Source: Streptosporangiaceae bacterium
GTDB lineage: Bacteria; Actinomycetota; Actinomycetes; Streptosporangiales; Streptosporangiaceae
Assembly (NCBI GenBank): GCA_030041195.1
Contig: JASHOI010000024.1
Span: 1 to 44,692, forward strand
Length of the DNA stretch: 44,692 nucleotides
Reading direction: 5' to 3'
The notes under the pieces are model-generated. The model was not told where the DNA came from. It ran no database searches and saw only the letters and a list, made by a program, of their open reading frames with translations. Shown one piece after another: positions 19,054 through 27,902 of this stretch (positions within the stretch are counted from its first letter, which is position 1; each line of letters opens with the position of its first letter). Both the position numbers and the translations under genes were made by a program.

Positions 19054-20619
19054 TTGACCGACCAGGATTCAGCAGCGATCGACCAGGACCGTGTCGAGCG
19101 CGCGATACGCGAGATCCTGCTGGCCATCGGCGAGGATCCGGACCGGGACGGCCTGCGCGACACTCCGGCCCGTGTCGCCAGGGCCTATGCCGAACAGTTC
19201 TCCGGGCTGCGGCAGCAGCCCGAGGACGTGCTCACCACGGTGTTCGATGCTGACCACGAGGAAATGGTCCTGGTGCGCGACATCGAAATGTACTCGACGT
19301 GCGTGCCGAGTCGGCAGGAGGTCAACGCCGTCGGCGGCCAGAAGCGCGCCGCGGACGTCGCGGTGGGCGACGAGCTCTATACGCTCGTCGACGGCGAAGT
19401 TCGGCGGACGAGAGTCACCGGCGCCAGCTCGCGCCAGGTCCGCGAGCTGGTTGAGCTGGTCACCGAAAAGGGGTGTTTCCGCGTCACCCCCGATCACCCG
19501 GTCGCCACGCCGGACGGCTGGATGGAGGCCGGTGATGCCGAGGGCAGGTTCATCGAGTGGACAGCCCCTCGGAAGCTGTGCCGGAGTCGGCTCTTGCCAG
19601 CATTCGGCTATGCCTTCGGATACGTCGTGGGCGCGGTCTGCGCAGACGGCACGGTAGGGAAGAACTATGTCTCCCTGGTCGTCAACGACCAGGAATACGC
19701 CAAGCGATTCGCCGAGGCACTGCGCGGTTCGATGAGAATCGACGCGTCGGCCCAGCCGGTGAGTAGGCCGTCGGGGTTCACCAAGCGGCAGACGCCCGGA
19801 TTCCGGGTCCGGGTAGTGTCCTCCTACCTGGCAGACATGATGCGGCAGTACGTGGGAGGTGACGCGAATCACCTGCGCCAGCGCTTCCCCCGCGTCGTGC
19901 TGCACGATGAGGAAACCTTCCGTGGCTTCCTTGACGGCTACATCGACGGTGATGGCTGCCGGCAGCCTCGCTCTGCCGGAAGCAAGATCATCAGCAGAAA
20001 TGTGCCATTCCTCGAAGAGATCGCGCAGATCATCGGTGCGCGGTTCACCCCCCGGGCCAATAATGCTTCGGCGCTGTGGGTGGCAGATAGCTGGTTCCGC
20101 AGGCACGGTTTCCGATCGCAAGCTGACACCCGGACCCGGCTGATCGAGTCCGAGTGGGCGGAAGTGCTCGAGGTGCGGCGGGTCAGGGCCGAAGGCAAGA
20201 AGCCCTTCACTGTGTACAGCTTCAGCTGCGAACCGCATCACACCTTCCTCATATCCGGACATCTCACGCATAATTGCGAACACCACCTGACACCGTTCTT
20301 CGGGTTCGCTCACGTGGGCTACATTCCGAATGAGAAGGGGCAGATCACGGGGCTGTCCAAGCTGGCCAGGCTGGTGGACCTGTACGCCAGGCGACCGCAG
20401 GTCCAGGAGCGGATGACCAGCCAGATCGCCGACGCGCTCATGAACGTTCTCGAGCCGCGCGGCGTTATCGTAGTGATAGAGGCCGAGCATTTGTGCATGT
20501 CCATGCGTGGCGTGCGAAAGCCGGGAGCCAAGACCGTTACCTCCGCCGTGCGCGGCATGTTCCTCGACTCCGACCGCACCCGCGCCGAAGCGATGAGCCT
20601 GCTGGTCGGCCGCCGCTGA
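19054..20619 (+). CDS. folE: GTP cyclohydrolase I precursor interrupted by an intein
   Basis: A 521-residue precursor. The N-extein (1-82) ends IEMYST and the C-extein (408-521) resumes [18 protein letters not shown]. Joined, they give a 196-residue FolE of normal length. FolE converts GTP to dihydroneopterin triphosphate, the first step of tetrahydrofolate synthesis. Zinc ligands by homology with E. coli Cys110, His113 and Cys181 are precursor Cys408, His411 and Cys481. Cys408 is also the intein +1 nucleophile, so the unspliced protein lacks an intact active site. The start is TTG at 19054, with AAAGGG eight bases upstream inside an inverted repeat; no better in-frame start exists. The frame is open throughout. 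It is followed by the other fol genes. Confidence 0.95.
   Translation: MTDQDSAAIDQDRVERAIREILLAIGEDPDRDGLRDTPARVARAYAEQFSGLRQQPEDVLTTVFDADHEEMVLVRDIEMYSTCVPSRQEVNAVGGQKRAADVAVGDELYTLVDGEVRRTRVTGASSRQVRELVELVTEKGCFRVTPDHPVATPDGWMEAGDAEGRFIEWTAPRKLCRSRLLPAFGYAFGYVVGAVCADGTVGKNYVSLVVNDQEYAKRFAEALRGSMRIDASAQPVSRPSGFTKRQTPGFRVRVVSSYLADMMRQYVGGDANHLRQRFPRVVLHDEETFRGFLDGYIDGDGCRQPRSAGSKIISRNVPFLEEIAQIIGARFTPRANNASALWVADSWFRRHGFRSQADTRTRLIESEWAEVLEVRRVRAEGKKPFTVYSFSCEPHHTFLISGHLTHNCEHHLTPFFGFAHVGYIPNEKGQITGLSKLARLVDLYARRPQVQERMTSQIADALMNVLEPRGVIVVIEAEHLCMSMRGVRKPGAKTVTSAVRGMFLDSDRTRAEAMSLLVGRR
19300..20274 (+). mobile_element. Full-length intein with LAGLIDADG homing endonuclease, in FolE
   Basis: Residues 83-407 of the FolE precursor form a 325-residue class 1 intein. 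Intein numbering: Cys1 in block A ([13 protein letters not shown]), block B TPDH at 63-66, LAGLIDADG motif 1 [11 protein letters not shown] at 107-117, motif 2 [10 protein letters not shown] at 210-219, block [15 protein letters not shown] at 305-318, and penultimate His324 with terminal Asn325, followed by Cys+1. All splicing residues are present and the endonuclease keeps an acidic residue in both motifs, so both activities may be intact. Codons such as ATA, AAT and AAA are visibly more frequent than in the exteins, fitting a recent horizontal origin. The insertion point is the most conserved active-site motif of the host, as usual for inteins. Confidence 0.93.
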
Positions 20620-20834
20620 GCATTTCCTCAGCGAAACCAGAACCAATCAGGCGCCGGGAGCGTCTTAGAGATGGCTGAACGAGATCCAGAACTAACGGAC
20701 GCGACTGGCTTATCGCCTTCCGGGCGGGGAAGCAGTCCGCTCATGGAGAGGCTAGCTGCGGTGTTCAGGCGTTTGCCCGCATCGTGTGTCGGCGATGACT
20801 ACCCTGGTGCCCCGTGACCCGGGGCTCGACCTAC

Positions 20835-22751
20835 ATGTCCGAGATGACTGACCGTAACGGGCCAGAGCCGGAAGAGCCACAAACCGGCGATACGGCGCAG
20901 AGCACCGAGCCGCGCGCCGCGAACCGGGTTGCCACCGCGGCGGCGCCGCTCGACCGCCTGCTGACCGGCCGCCCGCCGGACCGGAGGCACCAGCGCCGCT
21001 GGGTGCCGGTCATGGCGGCGCTGCTGTCGTTGCTGGTCGGGCTCATCTACATCATCGAAGGGCTGCGCAGCGGGCCGTTGTACCGGCATCTCAAGCATCC
21101 CCTGCACAAGCTCAACGAGATCGCGCCCGGTTCGCTCATCCTCTCCACCCGGGTCGCCGACGTCATCGTCGGGCTGCTGCTGCTCATGCTGGCGCACGGC
21201 CTGCGCAGACGAAAGAAGCGGGCCTGGCAGGGCGTGATGCTGCTGCTGGCCTTTGGCGTGATCCTGCATGCCGCACTGCACGACCGGCATCACGCCGCCG
21301 GCTTGATCGGCGCCGCGATCCTGCTGGTCATCCTGTGGATCTACCGCAGCGAGTTCTACGCGACCGGCGATCCGCGTACCCGCTGGCGCGCGGTGTGGGT
21401 TTTCCTGGGCCTCGCCACTGCCGACATCGCCATCGGCTTCGGCTACCTTGAATTCTCCTCGGGGAGCCTGCAGGCCGACTACACGCCGCTGCAGCGGCTG
21501 CAGTCGGCGATCTACAACCTGGTCGGCTTCAACGGGCCGGTCCATTTCGTGACCGCGACCCGCTCAGACATCTTCGGCGTCGTGATGGGCGGCCTCGGGC
21601 TGTTCACGGTCATCGTCGCCGGATACCTGTTCCTGCGCCCGGCCCGGCGCGAGGGCAAGCTCGGCGCGCGGGACGCGGAGCGGATCCGGGACCTGCTGGA
21701 CAAGTACGGGGAACGCGACTCGCTCGGTTATTTCACGCTGCGAACCGACAAGAGCATCATCTGGTCGCCGACGGGCAAGTCGTGCATCGGCTACCGGGTC
21801 CAGTCCGGGGTGATGCTGGCCAGCGGCGACCCCATCGGCGATCCCGAGGCCTGGCCGGGAGCGATCAACGCGTTCCTCGACGAGGCGGCCCGGCATGCCT
21901 GGGTCCCCGCGGTGCTGGGGTGCAGCGAGCTCGGCGCCGAGACCTGGTGCCGCGAGGACACCGGGCTGGCCGCGCTGGAACTCGGCGACGAGGCCATCGT
22001 CAACGTGGCCGACTTCACCCTGCAGGGCCGGTCCATGCGGAACGTCAGGCAGATGGTGACCCGGGTGTGCAAACACGGCTACGTGGCCGAAATCCGCCGG
22101 GTCCGCGACATCCCACGGGCCGAGATCGACCGGCTGAACCGGCAGGCCGACTCCTGGCGAGGCAACCCGACCGAGCGCGGGTTCTCGATGGCGCTGGGCC
22201 GCGTCGGCGGCGTGGGCGACGACGACTGCGTGATCGCCACCGCCACCGAAGACGGCGTGCTGCGCGCGATCCTGCACTTCGTGCCCTGGGGATCCGACGG
22301 CCTCTCGCTCGACCTGATGCGCCGGGACCGCGCCGCCCAGCCCGGCCTGAACGACTTCCTCATCGTGGAGGCGATCAAGCACGCGCCCGAGCTCGGCGTG
22401 AAGCGCATCTCGCTGAACTTCGCCATGTTCCGTGCCGCCCTGGAACGGGGTGAGCGGATCGGGGCCGGGCCGGTGCTGCGGGCCTGGCGCGGGCTGCTGC
22501 TGCTCGCGTCGCGGTGGTTCCAGATCGAGTCGCTGTACAAGTTCAACGCGAAGTTCTGCCCGGAGTGGGTGCCGCGGTTCGTCGTCTACACCGGCACCAG
22601 GGACATCCCGAGGATCGGGCTGGCCGCGCTCGAGGCGGAGGCCTTCGTCGTCTGGCCCACCGTCGAGGTGCGCAGGATCGCGCGGCAGGCCGCGCGCAGG
22701 CTCGGCCTCGGCAAGGTCAGGCGCGGGGTGCGCGCCGCGATCCAGCGGTAG
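20835..22751 (+). CDS. Membrane DUF2156 protein, lysylphosphatidylglycerol synthase-like
   Basis: A protein of about 638 residues. The N-terminal third has around five or six membrane segments (for example MAALLSLLVGLIYIIEGL, VIVGLLLLMLAHGL, LIGAAILLVILWIY). The C-terminal cytosolic part is a DUF2156/GNAT-like domain as in the MprF synthase: YFTLRTDKSIIWSP, ASGDPIGDPE, ISLNFAMFRAALERGE and LYKFNAKFCPEWVPRFVVY. MprF enzymes move an aminoacyl group from tRNA to phosphatidylglycerol, reducing surface charge. The substrate here, lysine or other, is inferred. A related gene lies in the Streptomyces fol cluster. The start could also be GTG 20814. The preceding 215-bp gap shows no gene and no clear promoter. 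Confidence 0.82.
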   Translation: MSEMTDRNGPEPEEPQTGDTAQSTEPRAANRVATAAAPLDRLLTGRPPDRRHQRRWVPVMAALLSLLVGLIYIIEGLRSGPLYRHLKHPLHKLNEIAPGSLILSTRVADVIVGLLLLMLAHGLRRRKKRAWQGVMLLLAFGVILHAALHDRHHAAGLIGAAILLVILWIYRSEFYATGDPRTRWRAVWVFLGLATADIAIGFGYLEFSSGSLQADYTPLQRLQSAIYNLVGFNGPVHFVTATRSDIFGVVMGGLGLFTVIVAGYLFLRPARREGKLGARDAERIRDLLDKYGERDSLGYFTLRTDKSIIWSPTGKSCIGYRVQSGVMLASGDPIGDPEAWPGAINAFLDEAARHAWVPAVLGCSELGAETWCREDTGLAALELGDEAIVNVADFTLQGRSMRNVRQMVTRVCKHGYVAEIRRVRDIPRAEIDRLNRQADSWRGNPTERGFSMALGRVGGVGDDDCVIATATEDGVLRAILHFVPWGSDGLSLDLMRRDRAAQPGLNDFLIVEAIKHAPELGVKRISLNFAMFRAALERGERIGAGPVLRAWRGLLLLASRWFQIESLYKFNAKFCPEWVPRFVVYTGTRDIPRIGLAALEAEAFVVWPTVEVRRIARQAARRLGLGKVRRGVRAAIQR

Positions 22752-22824
22752 CCGGGCGGTTGCCGCGTAGCGCAGGGCGGCGGGCGGTGCCCCGTGGTGC
22801 CCGGCAGCCCGTAGATTGACCACC

Positions 22825-23847
22825 ATGACCGGTGAGGCGGGCTCGGCGGCCGGGCCAGGGCGAGGGCCAGCGCGAGCGGGGCAAGCTGAGCGAGCGGGGC
22901 AGGCGGACCGGGTGCGCCCCCCGGGCCTGCCCGCGCCGGATCGCTGCCTGGTCATGGGCGTGATTAACGTGACCCCGGACTCGTTCTCCGACGGCGGCAG
23001 GTGGCTGGATCCGGCCGCGGCCGTGGCCCATGGCCTCATGCTCGCCGCCGAGGGCGCGGACATCGTCGACGTCGGAGGCGAGTCCACCCGCCCCGGGGCG
23101 GAGCGGGTAGATCAGGCGGAGGAACTGCGCCGGATCAGCCCGGTGATCTCCGAACTCGCCGCCGCGGGGATTCTGGTGAGCGTGGACACGATGCGGGCCG
23201 GCGTGGCCGAGTTCGCGCTGGGCGCCGGCGCCCAGCTGGTCAACGACGTCAGCGGGGGCCTGGCCGACCCGGGGATCGCGCGGGTGGTCGCGGAAGCCGG
23301 CGTGCCGTACGTGGTTACGCACTGGCGCGGGTACGGCCGCGACATGCAGGAACGGGCCGTCTATGACGACGTGGTACGCGAGGTCAGCGCCGAGCTCCGG
23401 TTGCGGGTCGACGCCGCCGTCGCGGCCGGGGTTGACGCATCGGCGATCATCGTGGACCCGGGCATCGGGTTCGCCAAATTGCCCGGGCATAACTGGGCCC
23501 TGCTGACCAGGCTCGGCGAGATCGCCAGGCTCGGCGGCGGCCGGCCGTTCCCGGTGCTGGTCGGCGCGTCGCGGAAAAGCTTCCTCGGCGCCCTGCTCCG
23601 GGACGCCGGCGGGCAGCCGCGCCCGGCCGGCGAGCGGGACGGCGCCACGGTCGCGGTGTCCGCGCTGGCGGCGGCCGCCGGCGCGTGGTGCGTGCGAGTG
23701 CACAGCGTCGCTGCGAACGCCGATGCCGTCCGGGTGGCCGCGCGCTGGGCGTCGGCTGCCGGGATCGCTGCCCCGGCGGGTACGTCCGGAGCGGACAGCG
23801 GAGCCGGAGCGGCCGATCCGGCGAGGGCCGGGGGAACCGCGGGATGA
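22825..23847 (+). CDS. folP: Dihydropteroate synthase
   Basis: A 340-residue TIM-barrel enzyme that condenses 4-aminobenzoate with dihydropterin pyrophosphate; it is the sulfonamide target. Signatures are GVINVTPDSFSDGG (about residues 43-56), VDVGGESTRPGA, NDVSGG and IIVDPGIGFAK, and the C-terminal SRKSF and RVHSV pterin/sulfa-site segments. The first 35 residues (Gly/Ala/Arg-rich) and the last 30 are low-complexity extensions of no clear role. ATG 22825 was preferred to TTG 22816. Its TGA overlaps the folB ATG (ATGA, 23844-23847). Confidence 0.95.
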   Translation: MTGEAGSAAGPGRGPARAGQAERAGQADRVRPPGLPAPDRCLVMGVINVTPDSFSDGGRWLDPAAAVAHGLMLAAEGADIVDVGGESTRPGAERVDQAEELRRISPVISELAAAGILVSVDTMRAGVAEFALGAGAQLVNDVSGGLADPGIARVVAEAGVPYVVTHWRGYGRDMQERAVYDDVVREVSAELRLRVDAAVAAGVDASAIIVDPGIGFAKLPGHNWALLTRLGEIARLGGGRPFPVLVGASRKSFLGALLRDAGGQPRPAGERDGATVAVSALAAAAGAWCVRVHSVAANADAVRVAARWASAAGIAAPAGTSGADSGAGAADPARAGGTAG

Positions 23848-24263
23848 GCACAGAGCGCGAGCGCGGAACTGGCGCAACGACCGGTATGAGCGGTGCGGCC
23901 ACGGACCGGATCAGCCTGCTCGGCCTGCGCGCGTTCGGCCGGCACGGCGTGCTCGATCACGAGCGCCGCGACGGCCAGGAGTTCGTGGTGGACGCGGTGC
24001 TCTGGGTTGACACCCGGCTGGCGGCCGCCGCCGATGATCTCGCGCTGACCATCGACTACGCGGCGGTGGCCGGCCGGCTGGCGGCCGTCGTCTCCGGCGA
24101 GCCCGTCGCGCTGATCGAGACGCTGGCCGACCGTCTCGCCGCCGTGTGCCTGTCCACCCACGAGGCCGTGCACGAGGTCGAGATAACCGTGCACAAGCCG
24201 CACGCGCCGCTGATCCAGTCGCTGCGGGACGTGACCGTGACCATCCGCCGGAGCCGCGCGTGA
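23844..24263 (+). CDS. folB: Dihydroneopterin aldolase
   Basis: A 139-residue FolB, which cleaves dihydroneopterin to hydroxymethyl-dihydropterin and glycolaldehyde. Recognisable segments are RISLLGLRAFGRHGVLDHERRDGQ (family motif with active-site Tyr/His region), DLALTIDYAAVA, LIETLADRLA with the conserved Glu, and VTVHKPHAPL-type (ITVHKPHAPL) with catalytic Lys. ATG 23844 overlaps the folP stop; ATG 23886 would give 125 residues, closer to the family. The four-base overlap with folK (GTGA) shows tight coupling. Confidence 0.93.
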   Translation: MSTERERGTGATTGMSGAATDRISLLGLRAFGRHGVLDHERRDGQEFVVDAVLWVDTRLAAAADDLALTIDYAAVAGRLAAVVSGEPVALIETLADRLAAVCLSTHEAVHEVEITVHKPHAPLIQSLRDVTVTIRRSRA

Positions 24264-24778
24264 CGGAGGATCTCCGCCGGACGGTGGTGCTGGCCCTCGG
24301 CAGCAACCTCGGCAACCGGCTGGCCAACCTGCAGGACGGCGTCGACGCGCTGTGCGCCAGGCCGGGCCTGCAGGATGTCGCGGTCTCGCCGGTGTACGAG
24401 ACCGCACCGGTCGGCGGCCCGGCCCAGCCGGATTACCTGAACGCCGTGCTCGTCGCGGCCACGACGCTGCCCGCCCGCGCGATCCTGGACCGCGGCCAGG
24501 AGGCGGAGAACGCGCTGCACCGGCTGCGCGGGCAGCGCTGGGGGCCCCGTACCCTCGACGTCGATGTCATCGTCTACGGCACCGAGATCAGCAACGATCC
24601 CGCTCTCACGCTGCCGCACCCGCGTGCGCACGAGCGGGCCTTCGTGCTCGCTCCCTGGCACGACGTGGACCCCGGCGCCGTGATCCCCGGGCAGGGCCGG
24701 GTAGCCGATCTGCTCGCCGCCGCCGGCACCGCGGGCGTCCGGCTGCGCCCCGACGCCAGGCTGCGACCCTGCTCATGA
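24260..24778 (+). CDS. folK: Hydroxymethyl-dihydropterin pyrophosphokinase
   Basis: A 172-residue HPPK that transfers pyrophosphate from ATP to 6-hydroxymethyl-7,8-dihydropterin, making the FolP substrate. The motifs LALGSNLGNRLANLQ, SPVYETAPVGG, QPDYLNAV and RWGPRTLDVDVIVYG (with the Mg-binding DVD) and LPHPRAHERAFVL are all present. The start is GTG 24260, overlapping the folB stop; its own stop overlaps the next ATG (ATGA, 24775-24778). Confidence 0.95.
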   Translation: MTEDLRRTVVLALGSNLGNRLANLQDGVDALCARPGLQDVAVSPVYETAPVGGPAQPDYLNAVLVAATTLPARAILDRGQEAENALHRLRGQRWGPRTLDVDVIVYGTEISNDPALTLPHPRAHERAFVLAPWHDVDPGAVIPGQGRVADLLAAAGTAGVRLRPDARLRPCS

Positions 24779-25227
24779 CCCCGACCCGGCCGTGGACGCT
24801 GCTGGCCGTCGCAGCCGTGTGCGCGGTCGCGGCGTGGCTGGTCGTCAGGTCGTCGTTTGCCGGCCTGCCGACGCTGCCGTGGACCGGGGCGCCCGCCCTG
24901 GTCGTACTCGCGATTGCCGAGGCCCTGAGCGGGCGGAATCTGCGGGCGAAGATCATGGGCCGCCGCGACGGCAAGCCGCTCGCGCCGATCGCGGTCACCC
25001 GCATCGCCGCGCTGGCGAAGGCCAGTTCCCTGGGCGGCGCCGTGTTCGGCGGGCTCGCCACCGGTTTCTTCGTCTACACGGCCGGCTTCCTCGACCTCCC
25101 CGTCCCGCGCGGCGACGCGATCAACGCGGGCATCACGGCCGTGGCGGCGGGCATCCTGGTCGCCGCGGCGCTGTACCTGGAGCGCTGCTGCCGCGCCCCG
25201 TCGCGCGACCACTACGACGACGAGTGA
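24775..25227 (+). CDS. DUF3180 membrane protein (Rv3605c-like)
   Basis: A 150-residue integral membrane protein with about four hydrophobic segments (near 10-26, 38-52, 78-102 and 112-134). The GRRDGKPLAPIAVTRIAALAKASSLGG loop is characteristic of DUF3180. It follows folK in most actinobacteria and overlaps it by four bases here. Its function is unknown; conserved position suggests a role tied to pterin/folate or membrane metabolism, but nothing in the sequence shows it. Confidence 0.85.
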   Translation: MTPTRPWTLLAVAAVCAVAAWLVVRSSFAGLPTLPWTGAPALVVLAIAEALSGRNLRAKIMGRRDGKPLAPIAVTRIAALAKASSLGGAVFGGLATGFFVYTAGFLDLPVPRGDAINAGITAVAAGILVAAALYLERCCRAPSRDHYDDE

Positions 25228-25272
25228 ATATGCTGAGCGTCGCTGTCCGGTACCGGCGAGGACTGGAACGAC

Positions 25273-26181
25273 ATGAACGCTGACAATCCGCCCACTCCGG
25301 GAGAGCACCCGGCCAGGCTGCGGGTGGGTGTCGTCGGGGCCGGCCGGGTGGGGACCGCGCTCGCGGTCGCTCTCGGCCGCGCGGGGCACGAGGTCTCCGC
25401 CGTCTCCGCGGTATCCGACGCGTCCATCCGGCGGGTCGAGCAGCGCCTGCCCGGCGTGCCGATCAGGCCGCCGCCCGAGGTGGTGGCGGCCGCCGACCTC
25501 GTCCTGATGACCGTTCCCGACGACGTGCTGCCCGGCCTGGTGGCCGGCCTGGCCGCGACCGGAGCCCCGGTTGAGGGCCGCCTGATCGCGCACGCCAGCG
25601 GCCGTCACGGCCTCGGGGTGCTCGATCCTGTCGTCCGGGCCGGCGCGCTGCCGCTCGCGCTGCACCCGGTGATGACCTTCACCGGGAGGCCCGACGACAT
25701 CGACAGGCTGGCCGGGATCAGCTTCGGGGTCACGGCGCCGGATTCGCTGCGGCTGGTCGCCGAGGCGCTGGTCGTCGAGATGGGCGGGGAGCCGGTGTTC
25801 ATCGCCGAGGAGCAGCGCGACCTCTACCACGCGGCGCTCGCCACCGGGGCCAACTACCTGGTGACGGTCGTAGTTCAGGCCAGCGACCTGCTGCGTGACG
25901 CGGGCGTGGCGCAGCCGGCCCGGATGCTCGGCCCGCTGCTTTCGGCCGCGCTCGACAACGCGCTGCGGCTCGGCGACGCCGCGCTCACCGGTCCGGTCGC
26001 ACGCGGCGACGCGGACACGGTGGCCAGTCACGTCGACGCGCTGCGGGCCGACGCCCCCGAGGTGCTGCCCGCCTACCTCGCGCTGGCCAGGCTGACCGCG
26101 GACCGGGCGGTCGCGGCTGGGATGCTCAGCGCCCCGGATGCGCAGCGGCTGCTCGGCGTGCTCGGCGGAACGCCCCGATGA
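25273..26181 (+). CDS. Rossmann-fold DUF2520 protein (Rv3603c-like)
   Basis: A 302-residue protein with an N-terminal nucleotide-binding motif GVVGAGRVGTAL (about 19-30) and a C-terminal helical DUF2520 half (HPVMTFTG, FIAEEQRDLYHAALATGANYLVT). The fold resembles 6-phosphogluconate or ketopantoate-type dehydrogenases. Because it directly precedes panC and overlaps it by four bases (ATGA), an oxidoreductase role in pantothenate supply has been proposed for such genes, but this is inference. ATG 25273 was chosen; GAGGACTGGAACGAC upstream may serve as ribosome binding site. Confidence 0.85.
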   Translation: MNADNPPTPGEHPARLRVGVVGAGRVGTALAVALGRAGHEVSAVSAVSDASIRRVEQRLPGVPIRPPPEVVAAADLVLMTVPDDVLPGLVAGLAATGAPVEGRLIAHASGRHGLGVLDPVVRAGALPLALHPVMTFTGRPDDIDRLAGISFGVTAPDSLRLVAEALVVEMGGEPVFIAEEQRDLYHAALATGANYLVTVVVQASDLLRDAGVAQPARMLGPLLSAALDNALRLGDAALTGPVARGDADTVASHVDALRADAPEVLPAYLALARLTADRAVAAGMLSAPDAQRLLGVLGGTPR

Positions 26182-27056
26182 CCGAGCGGGCCCGGCTGAT
26201 CGAGACCAAGGCAGAGTTCGCCGCGGTCCGGGGCGGCCTTTCCGCCGGGCCGGTGGTGCTGGTCCCCACGATGGGGGCGCTGCACCGGGGGCACCGGGCC
26301 CTGCTGCGGGTGGCCCGCCAGATCGCCGGCCGGAACGGGCACGTGGTGGTGTCCGTGTTCGTCAACCCGCTCCAGTTCGGGGCCGGCGAGGACTTCGGCA
26401 GCTACCCTCGGACGCTGGATGCGGACCTGGCCATCTGTGCGGAAGAGGGCGCTGGGTTCGTGTTCGCCCCGTCGCCGGATGAGATGTATCCGTCGCCGCC
26501 GCTGATCCGGGTCGACCCCGGCCCGGTCGGCCAGCTTCTCGAGGGCCGCTCGCGGCCCGGCTTCTTCACCGGCGTGCTGACCGTGGTGCTCAAGCTGTTC
26601 GAAGTTGTCCGTCCCGGCGCGGCCGTCTTCGGCCAGAAGGACGCGCAGCAACTCGCGCTGGTCCGGCAGATGGCGACGGACCTGGACCTCGGCGTTGCGG
26701 TCACCGGCGTGCCGATCGTGCGCGATCCCGACGGGCTGGCCATCTCGAGCCGTAACGCGTATCTGTCGCGCGCCGAGCGCACGACCGCGCTGGCGCTGTC
26801 GCGCGGCCTGGAGGCCGGTGCCGAGGCGGCGGCCTCCGGGCCTGCGGCCGTGCTCGCCGCGGCGAGCGCCGTGCTTGACAAGGCCGCCGCCGCCGACCCG
26901 CCGCTGGTGCTCGACTACCTGGAGCTGGTTGACCCGGTCACGTTCACCGGAGTCGGTGACGGCCACCGCGGCCAGGCCCTGCTGCTGGTCGCGGCCAGGT
27001 CCGGCGCGACGCGGCTCATCGACAACGCGCCGGTAGAGCTCCGCGGCGACCTCTGA
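26178..27056 (+). CDS. panC: Pantothenate synthetase
   Basis: A 292-residue enzyme that joins pantoate and beta-alanine at the expense of ATP. The HIGH-like motif MGALHRGHRALL (32-43), SVFVNPLQFGAGEDF, the FGQKDAQQLALVRQM stretch and the KMSKS-equivalent SSRNAYLS are all in place. ATG 26178 overlaps the DUF2520 stop. In Mycobacterium panD (aspartate decarboxylase) comes next; here only 18 bp separate panC from coaX, so beta-alanine must come from a panD elsewhere or another route. Confidence 0.95.
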   Translation: MTERARLIETKAEFAAVRGGLSAGPVVLVPTMGALHRGHRALLRVARQIAGRNGHVVVSVFVNPLQFGAGEDFGSYPRTLDADLAICAEEGAGFVFAPSPDEMYPSPPLIRVDPGPVGQLLEGRSRPGFFTGVLTVVLKLFEVVRPGAAVFGQKDAQQLALVRQMATDLDLGVAVTGVPIVRDPDGLAISSRNAYLSRAERTTALALSRGLEAGAEAAASGPAAVLAAASAVLDKAAAADPPLVLDYLELVDPVTFTGVGDGHRGQALLLVAARSGATRLIDNAPVELRGDL

Positions 27057-27074
27057 CCGGTACGGAGGAAAACC

Positions 27075-27866
27075 ATGCTGCTGACGATCGACGTGGGGAA
27101 CACCAACACCGTGCTCGGCGTGTTCTCCGGCGACCAGGTGGTCGAGCACTGGCGGATCGCCACCGACCCGGTCCGCACCGCCGACGAGCTGGCGGTGATC
27201 CTGCAGGGCCTGCTGGACCAGAGCACGGTGCTCAAGGACCCGGACATCAGCGGCCTGTCGCTGTGCTCGACCGTTCCCTCGGTGCTGCACGAGATGCGGG
27301 AGATGTTCCAGCGCTACTATCCGGACGTGCCAGCGGTCATCGTGGAGCCGGGTGTGCGGACCGGCGTCCCGGTGCGGACCGACAATCCCAAGGAGGTCGG
27401 CAGCGACCGGATCATGAACGCGCTGGCAGCCGTGCACCTCTACGGCGGCCCCGCCGTCGTGGTCGACTTCGGGACCGCGACGAACTTCGACGCGGTCAGC
27501 AAGAACGGCGAGTTCGTCGGCGGCGCGTTCGCCCCCGGCATCGAGATCTCGGTCGACGCGCTGTCCCGGCGGGCGGCCCAGCTGCTCAAGGTGGAGCTGA
27601 CCCGCCCCAGCCGGGTGATCGGCCGCAGCACCGTCGAGTCGCTGCAGTCCGGGATCATCTTCGGGTTCGCCGGCCAGATCGAGGGCATCGCCAGGCGGAT
27701 GGCGGACGAGCTTGCCCCAGGCGACCCGGAGTCGGTGACGATCATCGCCACCGGCGGGCTCGCGCCGCTGATCATTGACGAGGTGGGCCTGATCGATGCC
27801 TACGAACCGTGGCTGACCCTGATCGGCCTGCGGCTTGTGTTTGAGCGCAACGCGCCGGGCGGTTAG
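27075..27866 (+). CDS. coaX: Type III pantothenate kinase
   Basis: A 263-residue kinase of the ASKHA fold that starts CoA synthesis by phosphorylating pantothenate. The phosphate-1 motif DVGNTNTVLGVF (6-17), GSDRIMNALAAVHLYGGPAVVVDFGTATN with the catalytic Asp, and the phosphate-2 TGGLAPLI are recognisable. CoaX kinases are not feedback-inhibited by CoA. GGAGG eight bases before ATG 27075 gives a good start. It directly follows panC, so pantothenate is made and used by neighbours. Confidence 0.95.
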   Translation: MLLTIDVGNTNTVLGVFSGDQVVEHWRIATDPVRTADELAVILQGLLDQSTVLKDPDISGLSLCSTVPSVLHEMREMFQRYYPDVPAVIVEPGVRTGVPVRTDNPKEVGSDRIMNALAAVHLYGGPAVVVDFGTATNFDAVSKNGEFVGGAFAPGIEISVDALSRRAAQLLKVELTRPSRVIGRSTVESLQSGIIFGFAGQIEGIARRMADELAPGDPESVTIIATGGLAPLIIDEVGLIDAYEPWLTLIGLRLVFERNAPGG

Positions 27867-27902
27867 CCGGCCCGGACCCGAAAACCAGCTGGGGGGAACC
27901 AA

